Source of the DNA: an uncultured Collinsella sp.
Lineage (GTDB): Bacteria; Actinomycetota; Coriobacteriia; Coriobacteriales; Coriobacteriaceae
Reading direction: 5' to 3'
DNA length: 42,683 nucleotides
Assembly: GCA_959028445.1 (NCBI GenBank)
Contig: CAUFRY010000016.1
Span: 1-42,683, forward strand
Shown: one piece after another, positions 8,009 to 17,173 of the stretch
Layout: each line of letters starts with the position of its first letter
Numbering within the stretch: position 1 is the stretch's first letter
The notes under the pieces: generated by a model
Told to the model about the DNA's origin: nothing
The model's database searches: none
The model's input: only the letters and a program-made list of their open reading frames with translations
Position numbers and translations under genes: made by a program

Positions 8009-11000
8009 ATGTCCCCGCTCGCCGCCCACGCCGGCGAGGCGGCAGGCTCCGCAGTAAAGACGAACGCCCAGAAAATTGCCGACTTGCAGGCCGCAATCGA
8101 CGCCGCAAAGGCTGCCGAGGCAGAAGCCAAGTCCGACTACGACACGGCGGTTGCCCCCTATACCGAAAAGCAGACGGTCCGCGACAACGCCCAGACTGCC
8201 TACGACGCTTCCGTCTCCGACAATTCGCAGGCAGAAGCCGCCGCGCGTGCCGAATACGCCCGTCAACTCGATGAAAGCGTCAAGGCGGCCAACAGCGCCA
8301 GCGCCACGTTAAAGGATGCCCAGAGCAAGCTCGACACGGCCAAGGCCGATGCCGAAAGCAAGACGAAGGCACTCGACTCCGCAAAGCAGGCGGCAGCCGA
8401 CGCACGGGCCGAGCTTGAGGAGGCCCAGAAGGCAGCCGCCAACGCAACGCCGGAGGAAATCAAGGCCGCCGAGCAGTCTGCCGCAGATGCCCAGAAGGTT
8501 CTTGACCAGGCAAAGGCCGCAAAAACCGCTGCCGACTCCGCACTCGCCGATGCCCAGCAGGCTCGGAGCGCCGCGCAGAGCGCTTACAACGAGGCGTCAG
8601 GCACGCTGGCTTCCGCTCAGCAGGCAAAGACCGCCGCGGATGGTAAGGTAGTCGCGGCACAGGCAGCGTATGACAGCGCGCAAGCCGATTTGGCAGCCGC
8701 AAAGGCAGGCGCCGAGGGCCCGGAGTATGCCGCCGCTCAGGCAAAGGTCGATACCGCCCGAAGCGCACTCGATCAGGCGAAGCAGCAGCAGGCGGCTGCC
8801 GAAGCAGGTCTTTCTCAGGCAAATAGCGACGTTGCATCCAAGCAGGACGCCCTCACCGGTGCCGAAAGCGAGCTCGAAGCCAAGAAGCAGACAGTCGCAG
8901 CAGCCGAAAATGATGTAACGGCAGCCCAGACGAAAGCCGATGCGGCGCGATCGGAGTTGACCTCGGCAAAGCAGGCACATGCTACCGAACTGGAGAAAGC
9001 AAAGGCCGCTCAGAAACAAGTCGATCAGGCAAAAGCCGAGAAGGAGCAGGCAGACAAGGCGCTCAAAACTGCCAAGGCAAACCAGGCGGCCGCCGATCAA
9101 GCCGTTATCGATGCACAGAAAGCATACGATACGTGCAAGGCGGCAACCGATAAGGCAACGACGGCGGAGGCGCAGAGCGTCATCGGCTTCTACCAGTTCA
9201 TCGGTGCCAACGACGCTGCAAACATCATCTATAGGCAGAGCGATAAAAACCCGACGACCATTGGCGATAAAAAAGACGGCACGTCACTCGACAACGCCAA
9301 GCTTTCGTTTGGCAAGCTGCGCGAAATTAATGAATATCGCAAAAGCGTCGGCCTTAGCGAGCTTAAGGTGACGGCAGAGCAAATGGCAATCGCTCAGTCT
9401 GATTCCAATTACTCCGACGCAACGAAGGGGCACTCAGACTATGCCGGATTTGAAAATGCCGCTTGGAACTTCAGCACGAAAGAAAACATCGCGCACCAAT
9501 GGGTTGATGGCGAAAAGAAAATATTTGACGATGCTGCAGCGAAAGCCGGCCTTGGCAACGTTGCCCCCAAAGATGCTTGGAAGACTTTCTGGAGTCACGG
9601 TACCGAATTCGGAGCCCAAGGCGTGGGTTTTGGCACCGTCGGCCATTATTTGAATATCGTACAACCTAACGCCAAAACCATGGGATACGGCATCAACTCG
9701 CGCGGAACCCTTTGGCCGTATGTGTTCGTCTTGGAGATCGACAACAATTACGGTTCGTACGAGAAAGAATACTCGATCGATGAACTCGAGAATCTCTTTG
9801 ATCAGTATCAGCTGAGCCTCTCCAAAGCCAGCGAAAAGCTCGCCGCCGCAAAGACGGACCTTGAACAAAAGCGCAGCACAGCGGCATCGAAAGCCAATGC
9901 CGTAAAGGTAGCTGAGACCCTCGTCGCTCAAAAGCAGGAAGGCGTTGATACCGCGAACAGCAACCTTGCCGCCAAGAACGACAGCGTAGCAAGTGCCGCC
10001 GCCGCTGTTGCCCTAGCAGAGCAGAATCTTGCCAAGGCAAACGGAAAAGTTACCGAAGCCGAAGACCAGGTCAAAGCCGCCCAAAGTAACGTGGCGACCG
10101 CAGAGCAGGTCGTCAACCAGAAGCGCGCCGAGCTTAAGGCATCGCAAGAGCAAGCCGCTCAGAGTCAGAAGAAGGTTGATGACGCCAAGGCAGAGACTCT
10201 CGTAAAGCAGCAGGCTCTGCAAGATGCAAAGAAGGAACTTGCCAAGTATTCTGCCGATGTTGCTGCGGCTCAGGAAAAGGCTGACAAGGCCCATCAAACG
10301 CTTGATGAAGCCACGGCAGCCCAGACGTCTGCCCAGAGTGCTCTCGAAAAGGCGGAGCGCGACGCGGCTGCCAAGAAGCAGGCCCTCGACACCGCGAAGG
10401 ACAACGCCGAGGCCAAGGCGGCGACCGCGGAGCACGCTGCGAGCGATCTGACCACGGCGAAAAACGACTTTGCTTCAAAGAAGGCCCATGCCGACGCCCT
10501 GAGCAACGCGGCCAACAATCTTACCGCGGCCAAGGCGGCCAAGAAGGACGCCGACGCAGCAGTGACTGAGGCCGGAGTCGCCCTTGGTGCGGCAAATGAT
10601 GCCATCGCGAACGCCGAACAGGCGGTCGAGAATTCTCAGGCTGCATCGGACGTTGCTGCCTCCGCCCTTGGAAAGCTCAAGTCCATCAACGTCGAAAACG
10701 GTATTGCTACTGGCTCTGACGCAAACGCGAACGATACGCTCAATGCCCTCTTTGCCAAGTGCGTCGCCGCCAAGCAGGCAGAACATAACGCAAAGGTCGC
10801 ACTTGATACCGCTCAGGCAGACCTTGATGCTGCGACGCCCGCCTACACCGCGGCTCTCAACAGCTACAACGAGGCGAAGGCAAAACGCGTAGCCGCCGAG
10901 CAAGCCCTGAAGGACGAGATCGCCCACCAGGAGCAAGAGGCGGCGAAGGCCGAGCAGGCCAAGATCACGCAGGCTGCCGCTAAGCCGGTTGCTGGAAAGC

Positions 11001-11152
11001 CGTCTGCCGGCAACGCCAAGACGGCCGCCAACTCGGCACTTCCCGCCACAGGCGACAATGCTGCGCTCGCCGGTGAGACGTTTGTCATCGGAGGTGTCGT
11101 GCTCGTAGCCGCCGGTGTCTTCCTAACCGACAAGAAACGTCGTCAGGAGTAA
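8009..11152 (+). CDS. LPXTG surface protein, coiled-coil with central CAP/SCP-like domain
   Basis: The body encodes 1047 residues. The first 390 or so are Ala/Lys/Gln/Glu heptad repeats, a long coiled coil. A folded domain (about 395-590) resembles CAP/SCP/PR-1 domains: a helix with LREINEYRKSVGL, later HSDYAGFENAAWN and ENIAHQW, and a C-terminal beta part. A second coiled coil covers about 595-980. The end has LPATG, a hydrophobic segment (FVIGGVVLVAAGVFL) and a KKRRQE tail, the sortase anchor. The true start is almost certainly ATG at 7817; ATG at 8009 has no signal peptide and would leave the product in the cytoplasm. It is probably a cell-wall adhesin, currently non-functional unless the amber codon is suppressed. 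Confidence 0.85.
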   Translation: MSPLAAHAGEAAGSAVKTNAQKIADLQAAIDAAKAAEAEAKSDYDTAVAPYTEKQTVRDNAQTAYDASVSDNSQAEAAARAEYARQLDESVKAANSASATLKDAQSKLDTAKADAESKTKALDSAKQAAADARAELEEAQKAAANATPEEIKAAEQSAADAQKVLDQAKAAKTAADSALADAQQARSAAQSAYNEASGTLASAQQAKTAADGKVVAAQAAYDSAQADLAAAKAGAEGPEYAAAQAKVDTARSALDQAKQQQAAAEAGLSQANSDVASKQDALTGAESELEAKKQTVAAAENDVTAAQTKADAARSELTSAKQAHATELEKAKAAQKQVDQAKAEKEQADKALKTAKANQAAADQAVIDAQKAYDTCKAATDKATTAEAQSVIGFYQFIGANDAANIIYRQSDKNPTTIGDKKDGTSLDNAKLSFGKLREINEYRKSVGLSELKVTAEQMAIAQSDSNYSDATKGHSDYAGFENAAWNFSTKENIAHQWVDGEKKIFDDAAAKAGLGNVAPKDAWKTFWSHGTEFGAQGVGFGTVGHYLNIVQPNAKTMGYGINSRGTLWPYVFVLEIDNNYGSYEKEYSIDELENLFDQYQLSLSKASEKLAAAKTDLEQKRSTAASKANAVKVAETLVAQKQEGVDTANSNLAAKNDSVASAAAAVALAEQNLAKANGKVTEAEDQVKAAQSNVATAEQVVNQKRAELKASQEQAAQSQKKVDDAKAETLVKQQALQDAKKELAKYSADVAAAQEKADKAHQTLDEATAAQTSAQSALEKAERDAAAKKQALDTAKDNAEAKAATAEHAASDLTTAKNDFASKKAHADALSNAANNLTAAKAAKKDADAAVTEAGVALGAANDAIANAEQAVENSQAASDVAASALGKLKSINVENGIATGSDANANDTLNALFAKCVAAKQAEHNAKVALDTAQADLDAATPAYTAALNSYNEAKAKRVAAEQALKDEIAHQEQEAAKAEQAKITQAAAKPVAGKPSAGNAKTAANSALPATGDNAALAGETFVIGGVVLVAAGVFLTDKKRRQE

Positions 11153-11211
11153 GGGTTTCGGGAGGACGGCTTCTCCTCCCTCCCACCGCTTCGCAAACCC
11201 TGCCCAGCATG

Positions 11212-11248
11212 CGCCGGGACGCCCATCACGCGGGCGCCCCGGCGTTTT
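11212..11248 (+). terminator. Intrinsic terminator of the adhesin gene
   Basis: CGCCGGGACGCCC pairs with GGGCGCCCCGGCG (one mismatch), followed by TTTT at 11245-11248. Confidence 0.85.
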
Positions 11249-11280
11249 ACGTTGTATGCCCGGGGCATCTGCTCCGAGAT

Positions 11281-11500
11281 TGTCTCGATCCGTAACATGT
11301 AGGACCCAAATATCGGTCTTACTGTTACAGATCGAGATGTTCGGGTTACCCTCGAATGGTTTGTCTCGATCTGTAACATCTAGCAGGCAAAACGGTCCCC
11401 AGATATTACAGATTGAGACGTTAAGTTGTGGCTCGACGCAATGTCTCGATCTGTAACAGTTAGAGGTCATTTTCCCTGCTAGATGTTACAGATTGAGATG
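11281..11500. repeat. Family A hairpin array, three 59-nt units
   Basis: Units at 11281-11339, 11362-11420 and 11442-11500 are separated by 22 and 21 nt. A decayed left arm (CTCATCTGTAAC) may follow near 11535. The array lies after the adhesin terminator and about 75 nt before the copper operator, so it is probably outside both transcripts unless it has its own promoter. Confidence 0.95.
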
Positions 11501-11575
11501 ATTGGTTGGGACGGTCCATCGGCCAACCATCCATCCTCATCTGTAACGAAATCTCATATATTATTTCTGTACTGG

Positions 11576-11603
11576 ACACCCCCAGGGGGTATGGGTGTAT
11601 AGT
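11576..11603 (+). promoter_or_regulatory. CsoR-type copper operator and -10 of the cop operon
   Basis: ACACCCCCAGGGGGTAT (11576-11592) is a near-perfect G/C-run dyad centred on 11584, the form recognised by copper-sensing CsoR repressors. TATAGT at 11598-11603 is a good -10 element, and the operator covers the expected -35. Apo-CsoR from the downstream gene would block polymerase and release on binding Cu(I). Confidence 0.7.
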
Positions 11604-11650
11604 ATCGGCAGGTTAACAATTCCAACACCGAACCACAGAAAGGAGAAGCC

Positions 11651-13993
11651 ATGGCTCAAGATAAGTTCGACGTGGGCGGCATGACATGCGCCGCCTGCCA
11701 GGCGCATGTGGACCGTGCCGTGAGCAAGCTCGACGGCGTCGAGAACGTCGCGGTCAACCTACTCGCCGGTTCCATGATGGTCGACTACGACCCCGCGCGG
11801 GTCTCCCCCGACGATATCTGCACCGCCGTCGACCGTGCCGGCTACTCGGCCTCGCCCGTCGATGCGGGCACCAGTGCCGCCGGCTCAAACGGCAGTGCGC
11901 AAGCCAGGTCCGGCGCCGCCCACATGGAGTCGCCCACCAAAAAGTTGGAGGCCGCCGCCTCTGCCATGCGCACCCGCCTCATCGTCTCGATCGTCTTCCT
12001 CATCCCACTGTTCTACATAGGCATGGGGCACATGCTCGGCTGGCCGCTGCCCGGCATCTTCACCGACCACACCCACAGCATGACGCTCGCTCTCACCGAG
12101 CTCGCCCTGCTCATCCCCATCGTCTACATCAACGACGCGTACTTTATCAACGGGTTTAAATCGCTCGCGTACGGCGCACCCACCATGGACGCCCTTATTG
12201 CCGTGGGCGCCACCGCCTCCATCGCCTGGTCGCTCTACGCCATGTTCATCATGGCCGACCAACTAGCCGCGGGTCAGGTCCACGAGGCCATGATGACGAG
12301 CATGGACAATCTGTATTTTGAAAGCGCCGGCACGATCTTGTCGCTCGTCACCGTGGGCAAATACCTCGAGACGCGCAGCAAGTCCAAAACCGGCGGCGCC
12401 ATCGAGGCGCTCATTGACCTGGCGCCAAAGACCGCGACCGTCGTGGCCGAGGACGGTACCGAGGCCACCGTCGACGTCGATGCTATTCTGCCCGGCCAGG
12501 TGCTGCGTGTGCGCCCCGGCGAGTCCATCCCCGTCGATGGCGTGGTGCTCAAGGGCAGCTCGGCCGTGGACGAAAGTGCGCTGACCGGCGAATCCATTCC
12601 CGTGGAGAAGACCGCCGGCGACACTGTCAACGCGGCCACGGTCAACCGCACGGGCTCGTTTACCTTCCGCGCCACGCGTGTGGGCGCCGACACGTCGCTC
12701 GCCAAGATTATCCAGCTCGTCGAGGACGCCAACGCCACCAAGGCGCCCATCGCCCGCATGGCCGACAAGGTCGCCGGCGTGTTCGTGCCCGTAGTATTCG
12801 CGATCTCGGCCGTGACCTTTGTGGTGTGGATGGCACTGACCAGCGACGTGAATGAGGCGCTTACCTCCGCCGTCGCCGTGCTGGTGATCAGCTGCCCGTG
12901 TGCGCTGGGCCTGGCCACGCCCGTCGCTATTATGGTCGGCACCGGCAAGGGCGCCGAGACAGGCATTCTCTTTAAGAGCGCCGAGGCGCTGGAGAACCTG
13001 CGCAGCGTGGGCACCGTGGTGCTCGACAAGACGGGCACCGTCACCCGCGGCAAGCCTGCCGTGACCGATATCGTGGTAGCCACGCGCGCTGACGGCTCGC
13101 CCGCCATGAGCGAAAAGGCGCTGCTCAAGTTGGCCGCCGCGCTGGAACGCTCAAGCGAGCACCCGCTGGCCGAGGCGATTATGGCCGAGTGCGAGACACG
13201 CGGGATCGTCGCGCGCATGGTCGAGGACTTTGCCGCCGTGCCCGGACGAGGCGTTACGGCGCGCGAGGGGCAAAACGCCATTGCAGCCGGCAACGTACGC
13301 CTGATGGACGAGCTGGGCGTTACCGTGCCCGCGGGTCTTGCCGAACAATTTGCCGCCGAGGGCAAGACGCCGCTGTTCTTTGCCAAGAACGGCGAGCTTG
13401 CTGGCACCATTGCCGTGGCTGACGAGGTCAAGGAGACGAGCGCCGGGGCCATCGCCGCACTGCGCTCACTTGGCGTCGATGTACGCATGCTCACCGGCGA
13501 CAACCGCGTGACGGCCGAGGCCATCGCCCGACGCGTGGGACTGACCAGCGAGCAGGTCATCGCCGACGTGCTTCCCGCCGACAAGGAGCGCCACGTGCGC
13601 GAGCTGCAGGATGCGGGCGGCAAGGTCGCCATGGTGGGCGACGGCATCAACGACTCCCCCGCCCTGGCGCGCGCCGACGTGGGCCTTGCTATCGGCACCG
13701 GCGCCGACATCGCCAAGGAGGGCGCCGACGTGGTACTCATGCGCAGCGACCTCATGGACGTCGCCCGCGCCATCGAGCTTTCGCGCGCCACGATCCGCAA
13801 CATCAAGCAGGACCTGTTCTGGGCGCTGTTCTACAACGGCATCGGCATTCCGCTGGCGGCGGGCGTGTTCTTCCCGCTCACCGGATGGCAGCTTTCGCCG
13901 ATGTTTGGCGCCGCGGCCATGAGCCTGTCGAGCGTGTGCGTCGTAAGCAATGCGCTGCGCTTAAAATCCTTTAAGCCAAAAGTGGCAAAATAA
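11651..13993 (+). CDS. copA: Copper-exporting P1B-type ATPase
   Basis: This inner-membrane pump exports Cu(I) using ATP. It has an N-terminal HMA domain with GGMTCAAC (Cys13, Cys16), then eight predicted membrane segments. The metal-binding CPC lies at residues 415-417 (SCPCALGLATP), which marks a P1B ATPase. The phosphorylation motif is DKTGT with Asp459; an SEHPLAEA nucleotide-binding motif, MLTGDN and GDGINDSPAL follow. The length of 780 residues is typical for one HMA domain. ATG follows AAAGGAG. It is the first gene of a cassette with copZ and csoR, behind a CsoR-type operator, so it is very likely copper-induced. Confidence 0.96.
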   Translation: MAQDKFDVGGMTCAACQAHVDRAVSKLDGVENVAVNLLAGSMMVDYDPARVSPDDICTAVDRAGYSASPVDAGTSAAGSNGSAQARSGAAHMESPTKKLEAAASAMRTRLIVSIVFLIPLFYIGMGHMLGWPLPGIFTDHTHSMTLALTELALLIPIVYINDAYFINGFKSLAYGAPTMDALIAVGATASIAWSLYAMFIMADQLAAGQVHEAMMTSMDNLYFESAGTILSLVTVGKYLETRSKSKTGGAIEALIDLAPKTATVVAEDGTEATVDVDAILPGQVLRVRPGESIPVDGVVLKGSSAVDESALTGESIPVEKTAGDTVNAATVNRTGSFTFRATRVGADTSLAKIIQLVEDANATKAPIARMADKVAGVFVPVVFAISAVTFVVWMALTSDVNEALTSAVAVLVISCPCALGLATPVAIMVGTGKGAETGILFKSAEALENLRSVGTVVLDKTGTVTRGKPAVTDIVVATRADGSPAMSEKALLKLAAALERSSEHPLAEAIMAECETRGIVARMVEDFAAVPGRGVTAREGQNAIAAGNVRLMDELGVTVPAGLAEQFAAEGKTPLFFAKNGELAGTIAVADEVKETSAGAIAALRSLGVDVRMLTGDNRVTAEAIARRVGLTSEQVIADVLPADKERHVRELQDAGGKVAMVGDGINDSPALARADVGLAIGTGADIAKEGADVVLMRSDLMDVARAIELSRATIRNIKQDLFWALFYNGIGIPLAAGVFFPLTGWQLSPMFGAAAMSLSSVCVVSNALRLKSFKPKVAK

Positions 13994-14017
13994 GCTCACC
14001 ATTAAGTCCATTTAGAA

Positions 14018-14119
14018 CGGGTTTTCCAGGTGCCCGAGATTGACCTGAAAGAGGAGCGACGCGTACTTTGGTACGCGAGCGACGGCTTGAAGGTCAAGGT
14101 CGGGTGCCTGGGAAAGCCG
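14018..14119. repeat. Long imperfect palindrome between copA and copZ
   Basis: Left arm 14018-14050 pairs imperfectly with 14091-14119 (CCAGG..CCCGA..TTGACCT against AGGTCAAGGTCGGG..CCTGG). Inside is a perfect GCGTAC-TTTG-GTACGC hairpin. It sits in the copA-copZ gap of an apparent operon and could stabilise or attenuate the transcript, or be a small mobile palindrome. Confidence 0.7.
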
Positions 14120-14140
14120 ACACAACAGAGAGGAATATCC

Positions 14141-14362
14141 ATGCGTTTCACAATCAAGACTTCCGGCCTCATGTGCGGCCATTGCGATGCCACCGTCGAG
14201 ACGGCGCTGCTCAACGTGGCCGGCGTGACCGACGCCGACGCCAATCACGAGACCCAGACCGTCCAGGTTGAGTGCGCCGACACCGTAACCGCCGAGCAAC
14301 TCGCCGCCGCTGTCGAGGCCGCAGGCGAGAAATTCCACGCCCTATCCGTGACCGCAGCGTAG
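14141..14362 (+). CDS. copZ: Copper chaperone, HMA domain
   Basis: The 73-residue protein is one heavy-metal-associated domain. GLMCGHCDATVETAL supplies the two Cys that bind Cu(I), followed by the usual beta-alpha-beta spacing. In this family the chaperone carries Cu(I) through the cytoplasm to CopA. ATG at 14141 follows AGAGAGGAA; a longer in-frame reading upstream runs into the palindrome at 14018-14119 and is not real. Its place between copA and csoR supports the assignment. Confidence 0.93.
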   Translation: MRFTIKTSGLMCGHCDATVETALLNVAGVTDADANHETQTVQVECADTVTAEQLAAAVEAAGEKFHALSVTAA

Positions 14363-14389
14363 CAGACACCGTCTACTCAATCCTCAGAA

Positions 14390-14454
14390 GTTGCGGTGAA
14401 ATAGTTCCTGTTTTAGCGCTTCAAGCCTGCAAACAAGAACTATTTCACCGCAAC
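14390..14454. repeat. Family B hairpin, 65 nt, copy 1
   Basis: GTTGCGGTGAAATAGTTC at 14390-14407 pairs perfectly with the inverted copy ending at 14454. A second 65-nt element with the same outer arm lies at 28712-28776. It occupies the gap between copZ and csoR. Confidence 0.85.
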
Positions 14455-14497
14455 TGACGGGGGCATCCGGAAGATCGACCAGAAACGAGGACCCGCC

Positions 14498-14770
14498 ATG
14501 ATGGCAGACCATAAATCGGTGACCCGTATGCTCAAGACAGCGCGCGGCCAGATCGACGGCATCCTGCGGATGGTCGATGAGGACCGCTACTGCGTCGATA
14601 TTTCCACGCAGCTCATGGCCACGCAGGCGCTCATCGCGCGCATCAACGCCGATGTGTTGAAGGCGCACATCGAGGGCTGCGTCGCCTCGGCCATCGAATC
14701 GGGCGACGAGGAGCTCAAAGCCGCCAAGCTCGCCGAGATAGAGCGCGTCGTCGACAAGCTCGCCAAGTAA
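14498..14770 (+). CDS. csoR: Copper-sensing repressor, CsoR family
   Basis: This 90-residue all-helical protein belongs to the CsoR/RcnR (DUF156) family. The start with TRMLKTARGQIDGILRMV is typical. The copper ligands are visible as Cys32, His57 and Cys61 (YCVDI, HIEGC), the C-H-C set of copper sensors rather than nickel-sensing RcnR. It should bind the operator at 11576-11592 and release it on Cu(I) binding. ATG at 14498 (or the next ATG codon) follows CGAGGA. Being last in the cop cassette, it would be autoregulated if co-transcribed. A family C hairpin follows the stop. Confidence 0.93.
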   Translation: MMADHKSVTRMLKTARGQIDGILRMVDEDRYCVDISTQLMATQALIARINADVLKAHIEGCVASAIESGDEELKAAKLAEIERVVDKLAK

Positions 14771-14771
14771 T

Positions 14772-14836
14772 TGGTGCATTGGGGACAGGTACGTTTGCAC
14801 CACCTTGGTGCAGATTAACCTGTCCCCAATGCACCA
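14772..14836. repeat. Family C nested hairpin, 65 nt, after csoR
   Basis: TGGTGCATTGGGGACAGGT at 14772-14790 pairs perfectly with 14818-14836. Inside is a second hairpin, TGCACC/GGTGCA. It starts one base after the csoR stop and may terminate the operon, although only AAAAGG follows. The GGGACAGGT core recurs at 37735-37745. Confidence 0.85.
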
Positions 14837-14882
14837 AAAGGGGTATAAAGGCGTGCAGCATATCGAATGAAAGGCAATTCGC

Positions 14883-15356
14883 ATGAATGACTTTATGAAG
14901 GGTCGCAACGGCGCCGATGAGCTCACCATCGTGCTGGGCTTCATAGGAATTATTTTCGCGATGGTCGGATCGATGGCCCACCACCAGTGGCTCAGCTGGA
15001 TCGCCATCGCCGTAATCGTACTCGGCGTGCTGCGTGGCCTGTCCAAAAACATCGACGCCCGCCGCAAGGAAAATGATGACTTCGTTGCCGCGACTGCCAA
15101 CGTTCCCTGTCTGGGCAAGTTCGTCGCCAGCCTGGGCGGCGGGACCGCGGCTGCCAACGCCTCGCGTGCGGCCGGCACCAGCAAGGAAGACTTTGAGCGC
15201 GCCAAGCGAACGGCCAAGAAGATGTGGAAGGGTCGCAAGACCACGGCGTACCTCAAGTGCCCCAACTGCGGTCAGATGCTGTCCGTCCCCAAGGGCAAGG
15301 GCAAGATCCGCGTCACCTGCCCCAAGTGCCACGCCAAGATGGAAACCCGCTCCTAG
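14883..15356 (+). CDS. Membrane protein with C-terminal zinc ribbon
   Basis: The 157-residue protein starts with a short charged stretch, then two membrane segments at about 14-33 and 37-54 (LTIVLGFIGIIFAMVGS, WIAIAVIVLGVL). A basic cytoplasmic region follows, ending in a rubredoxin-like zinc ribbon: CPNCG near residue 122 and CPKCH near 148. Such ribbons bind zinc and often nucleic acid or protein partners. ATG at 14883 follows GAAAGG. It lies after the cop cassette but has no obvious link to copper, and a strong bidirectional terminator follows. Function unknown. Confidence 0.8.
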   Translation: MNDFMKGRNGADELTIVLGFIGIIFAMVGSMAHHQWLSWIAIAVIVLGVLRGLSKNIDARRKENDDFVAATANVPCLGKFVASLGGGTAAANASRAAGTSKEDFERAKRTAKKMWKGRKTTAYLKCPNCGQMLSVPKGKGKIRVTCPKCHAKMETRS

Positions 15357-15417
15357 CGCCCGCACATGGGACAAATGCATCAGAAGTGTTTGTCCTGCAT
15401 CTTACATATTTGTCGAT

Positions 15418-15455
15418 AAAAAAGCCGAGGCCTCATGTTGAGACCTCGGCTTTTT
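15418..15455. terminator. Bidirectional terminator between convergent genes
   Basis: AAAAAGCCGAGGCCTCA pairs with TGAGACCTCGGCTTTTT (one mismatch), with T-runs on both strands. It serves the zinc-ribbon gene (+) and the amidohydrolase locus (-). Confidence 0.9.
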
Positions 15456-15508
15456 GCATGGGGCGACAGCATGCGACGGTGAAGCTGTCGTTTCCGTCAC
15501 ACCAGCGC

Positions 15509-16878
15509 TTACGCTACGCCATCGCGGGCAAGCTCCTCGGCCAGCGCCTCAGCGGGCATGGCCATAATCGCATCGAGCTCGGCATCCACCTCGGGAATGC
15601 GCTTCACCTTGAGCTTGCGTACCAGATCGCCACGGCACATTACGTGTACCGGCTCACGCAGGGCACACAGATCATCCAGAGGATTCTTACGCGTCACCAG
15701 GATATCGGCTGCCTTGCCACACTCGATTGTGCCGGTCTCGCCACCCAGGCCCAGTAGCTCGGCATTGACCTGCGTAGCCGTATGCAGTGCGAAGGCGTTG
15801 CTCACGCCCACGTACTTGGCAAAGTAAGCCACCTCGCGCCACATGTCGTGCTGCGTCACGAACGGGCAGCTCGAGTCCGTGCCAAGGCCCACCTTAACGC
15901 CAGCTTCCAGTGCGGCACGGGCGCTCTCGATGATGCCCGAGCACACAATGTCGCCGTTCTTCTTTTGTGTATCGGTCGAATGAGTCTTCTCCGGATCGAG
16001 CAGTACAAACGGCAGCGCCGGGCTGATAGTGCAGGTCACACTCGGCGCGCGCCCTCAAGCTGTGTACCCGCGGCGCCACGGTACAGCTCCAGAATCTCGG
16101 ACGTCAACGGAGCGCCGTGCTCAATCGTGTCAACGCCGGCCTCAAGCGCGGCCTTCACGCCCTCGGTACTCTCGACATGGGCCATAACCGGAAGGCCCAT
16201 ATCGTGCGCCGCCTTGCACGCCGCCGTGGCAACCTCCACCGGCATGCGCAGCACGCCCGGCTCGCCCACCTCGGTCGCATCGAATACGCCGCCCGTTACG
16301 AACAGCTTAATGACGTCGGCACCGCGCGCATACAGGTCGCGCACCTGTTCGGCTGCCTCGGCGGGACTGTTTGCCACCTGGGCGAACAGGCCCGCACCAT
16401 GGCCGCCCGGAACCGTAACGCCCGTTCCCGGCGCCACCAGGCGAGGGCCTTGATACTTGCCGGCATCGATAGCGTTGCGAACGGCAATGTCGGCAAACAG
16501 CGGGTCGCCTGCACCGCGCACCGTGGTCACGCCACTTGCCAGTTGTTGTTGGGCGCTGCCCTTAAGAATGTGGCGCACGATGGCGCGCCCCACGGGATTA
16601 TCGAGCTTCTTCATCAGCGCGCCCGCATCGCCCGCCGAAACCGGCTTGCCCGAGCCGCACAGATGCACATGCATATTGATGAGGCCTGGCATGAGATAAG
16701 CACCTGCCAGGTCGATAACCTCGGCACCCGCAGGCGCCTGCGCCACAGCACTCGGCCCCATCCACGTGATGACACCGCGCTCAACGGCCACGGCCATGTT
16801 GGGCTGCGGCTCCATATGCTCCGAACCATCCAGGACGGTCGCATTGATAAACAACGTGGAACGATCGGCAGACGCCAT
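15509..16878 (-). pseudogene. Frameshifted metal-dependent amidohydrolase
   Basis: Two adjoining frames make one amidohydrolase of usual length. The first part (16878 to about 16050) has MHVHL (metal-binding His pair), KLFVTGG (likely carboxylated Lys), MAHVES and TIEHGAP (His ligands). The second (to 15509) has GLGTDSSCPF (catalytic Asp), then the C-terminal IECGKAADILV segment. The N-terminal frame stops at TGA near 16038-16036. The C-terminal frame is shifted by two bases and is open only from about 16054. The overlap holds GGGCGCGCGCCG; removing one GC pair would restore a continuous product. ATG at 16878 follows GGGAGGAG. The family resembles imidazolonepropionase/prolidase-type enzymes; substrate unknown. 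It may be decayed, slippage-switched, or a sequencing error. Confidence 0.85.
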
Positions 16879-17026
16879 ATCGAGCTCCTCCCTCACGATT
16901 AACTTGAACATTTGTCCATTATCACCTAATGCAGCGACCTAAAGTCGAGCATATCGGTTAACGGAGGGAAGAGGGGATGTGGGGGACGGAATACGTTGCA
17001 GTCCCACCCCAGCGACACCAGGGAAA

Positions 17027-17166
17027 TGTCTCGATCTGTAACAGGTACAGGGTTATTGGGCCCCTTGCTGTTACAGATCAAGACATTCGGTCGACGTTTC
17101 ACCGGCTTGTCTCGATCTGTAACAATTACGAGCTCAAACAACCTCTAAACGTTACAGATTGAGACA
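17027..17166. repeat. Family A hairpin array, two 59-nt units
   Basis: Units at 17027-17085 and 17108-17166 are separated by 22 nt. The second ends 7 nt before the stop codon of the AbiEi-like gene (17174, minus strand), so the array forms the immediate 3' region of that gene. Confidence 0.95.
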
Positions 17167-17173
17167 AAACCTC

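Noticed and set aside
14030..14362. Longer copZ start at 14030
   Set aside because: The extra codons lie in the palindrome and the HMA domain begins exactly after ATG 14141 with its own ribosome binding site.
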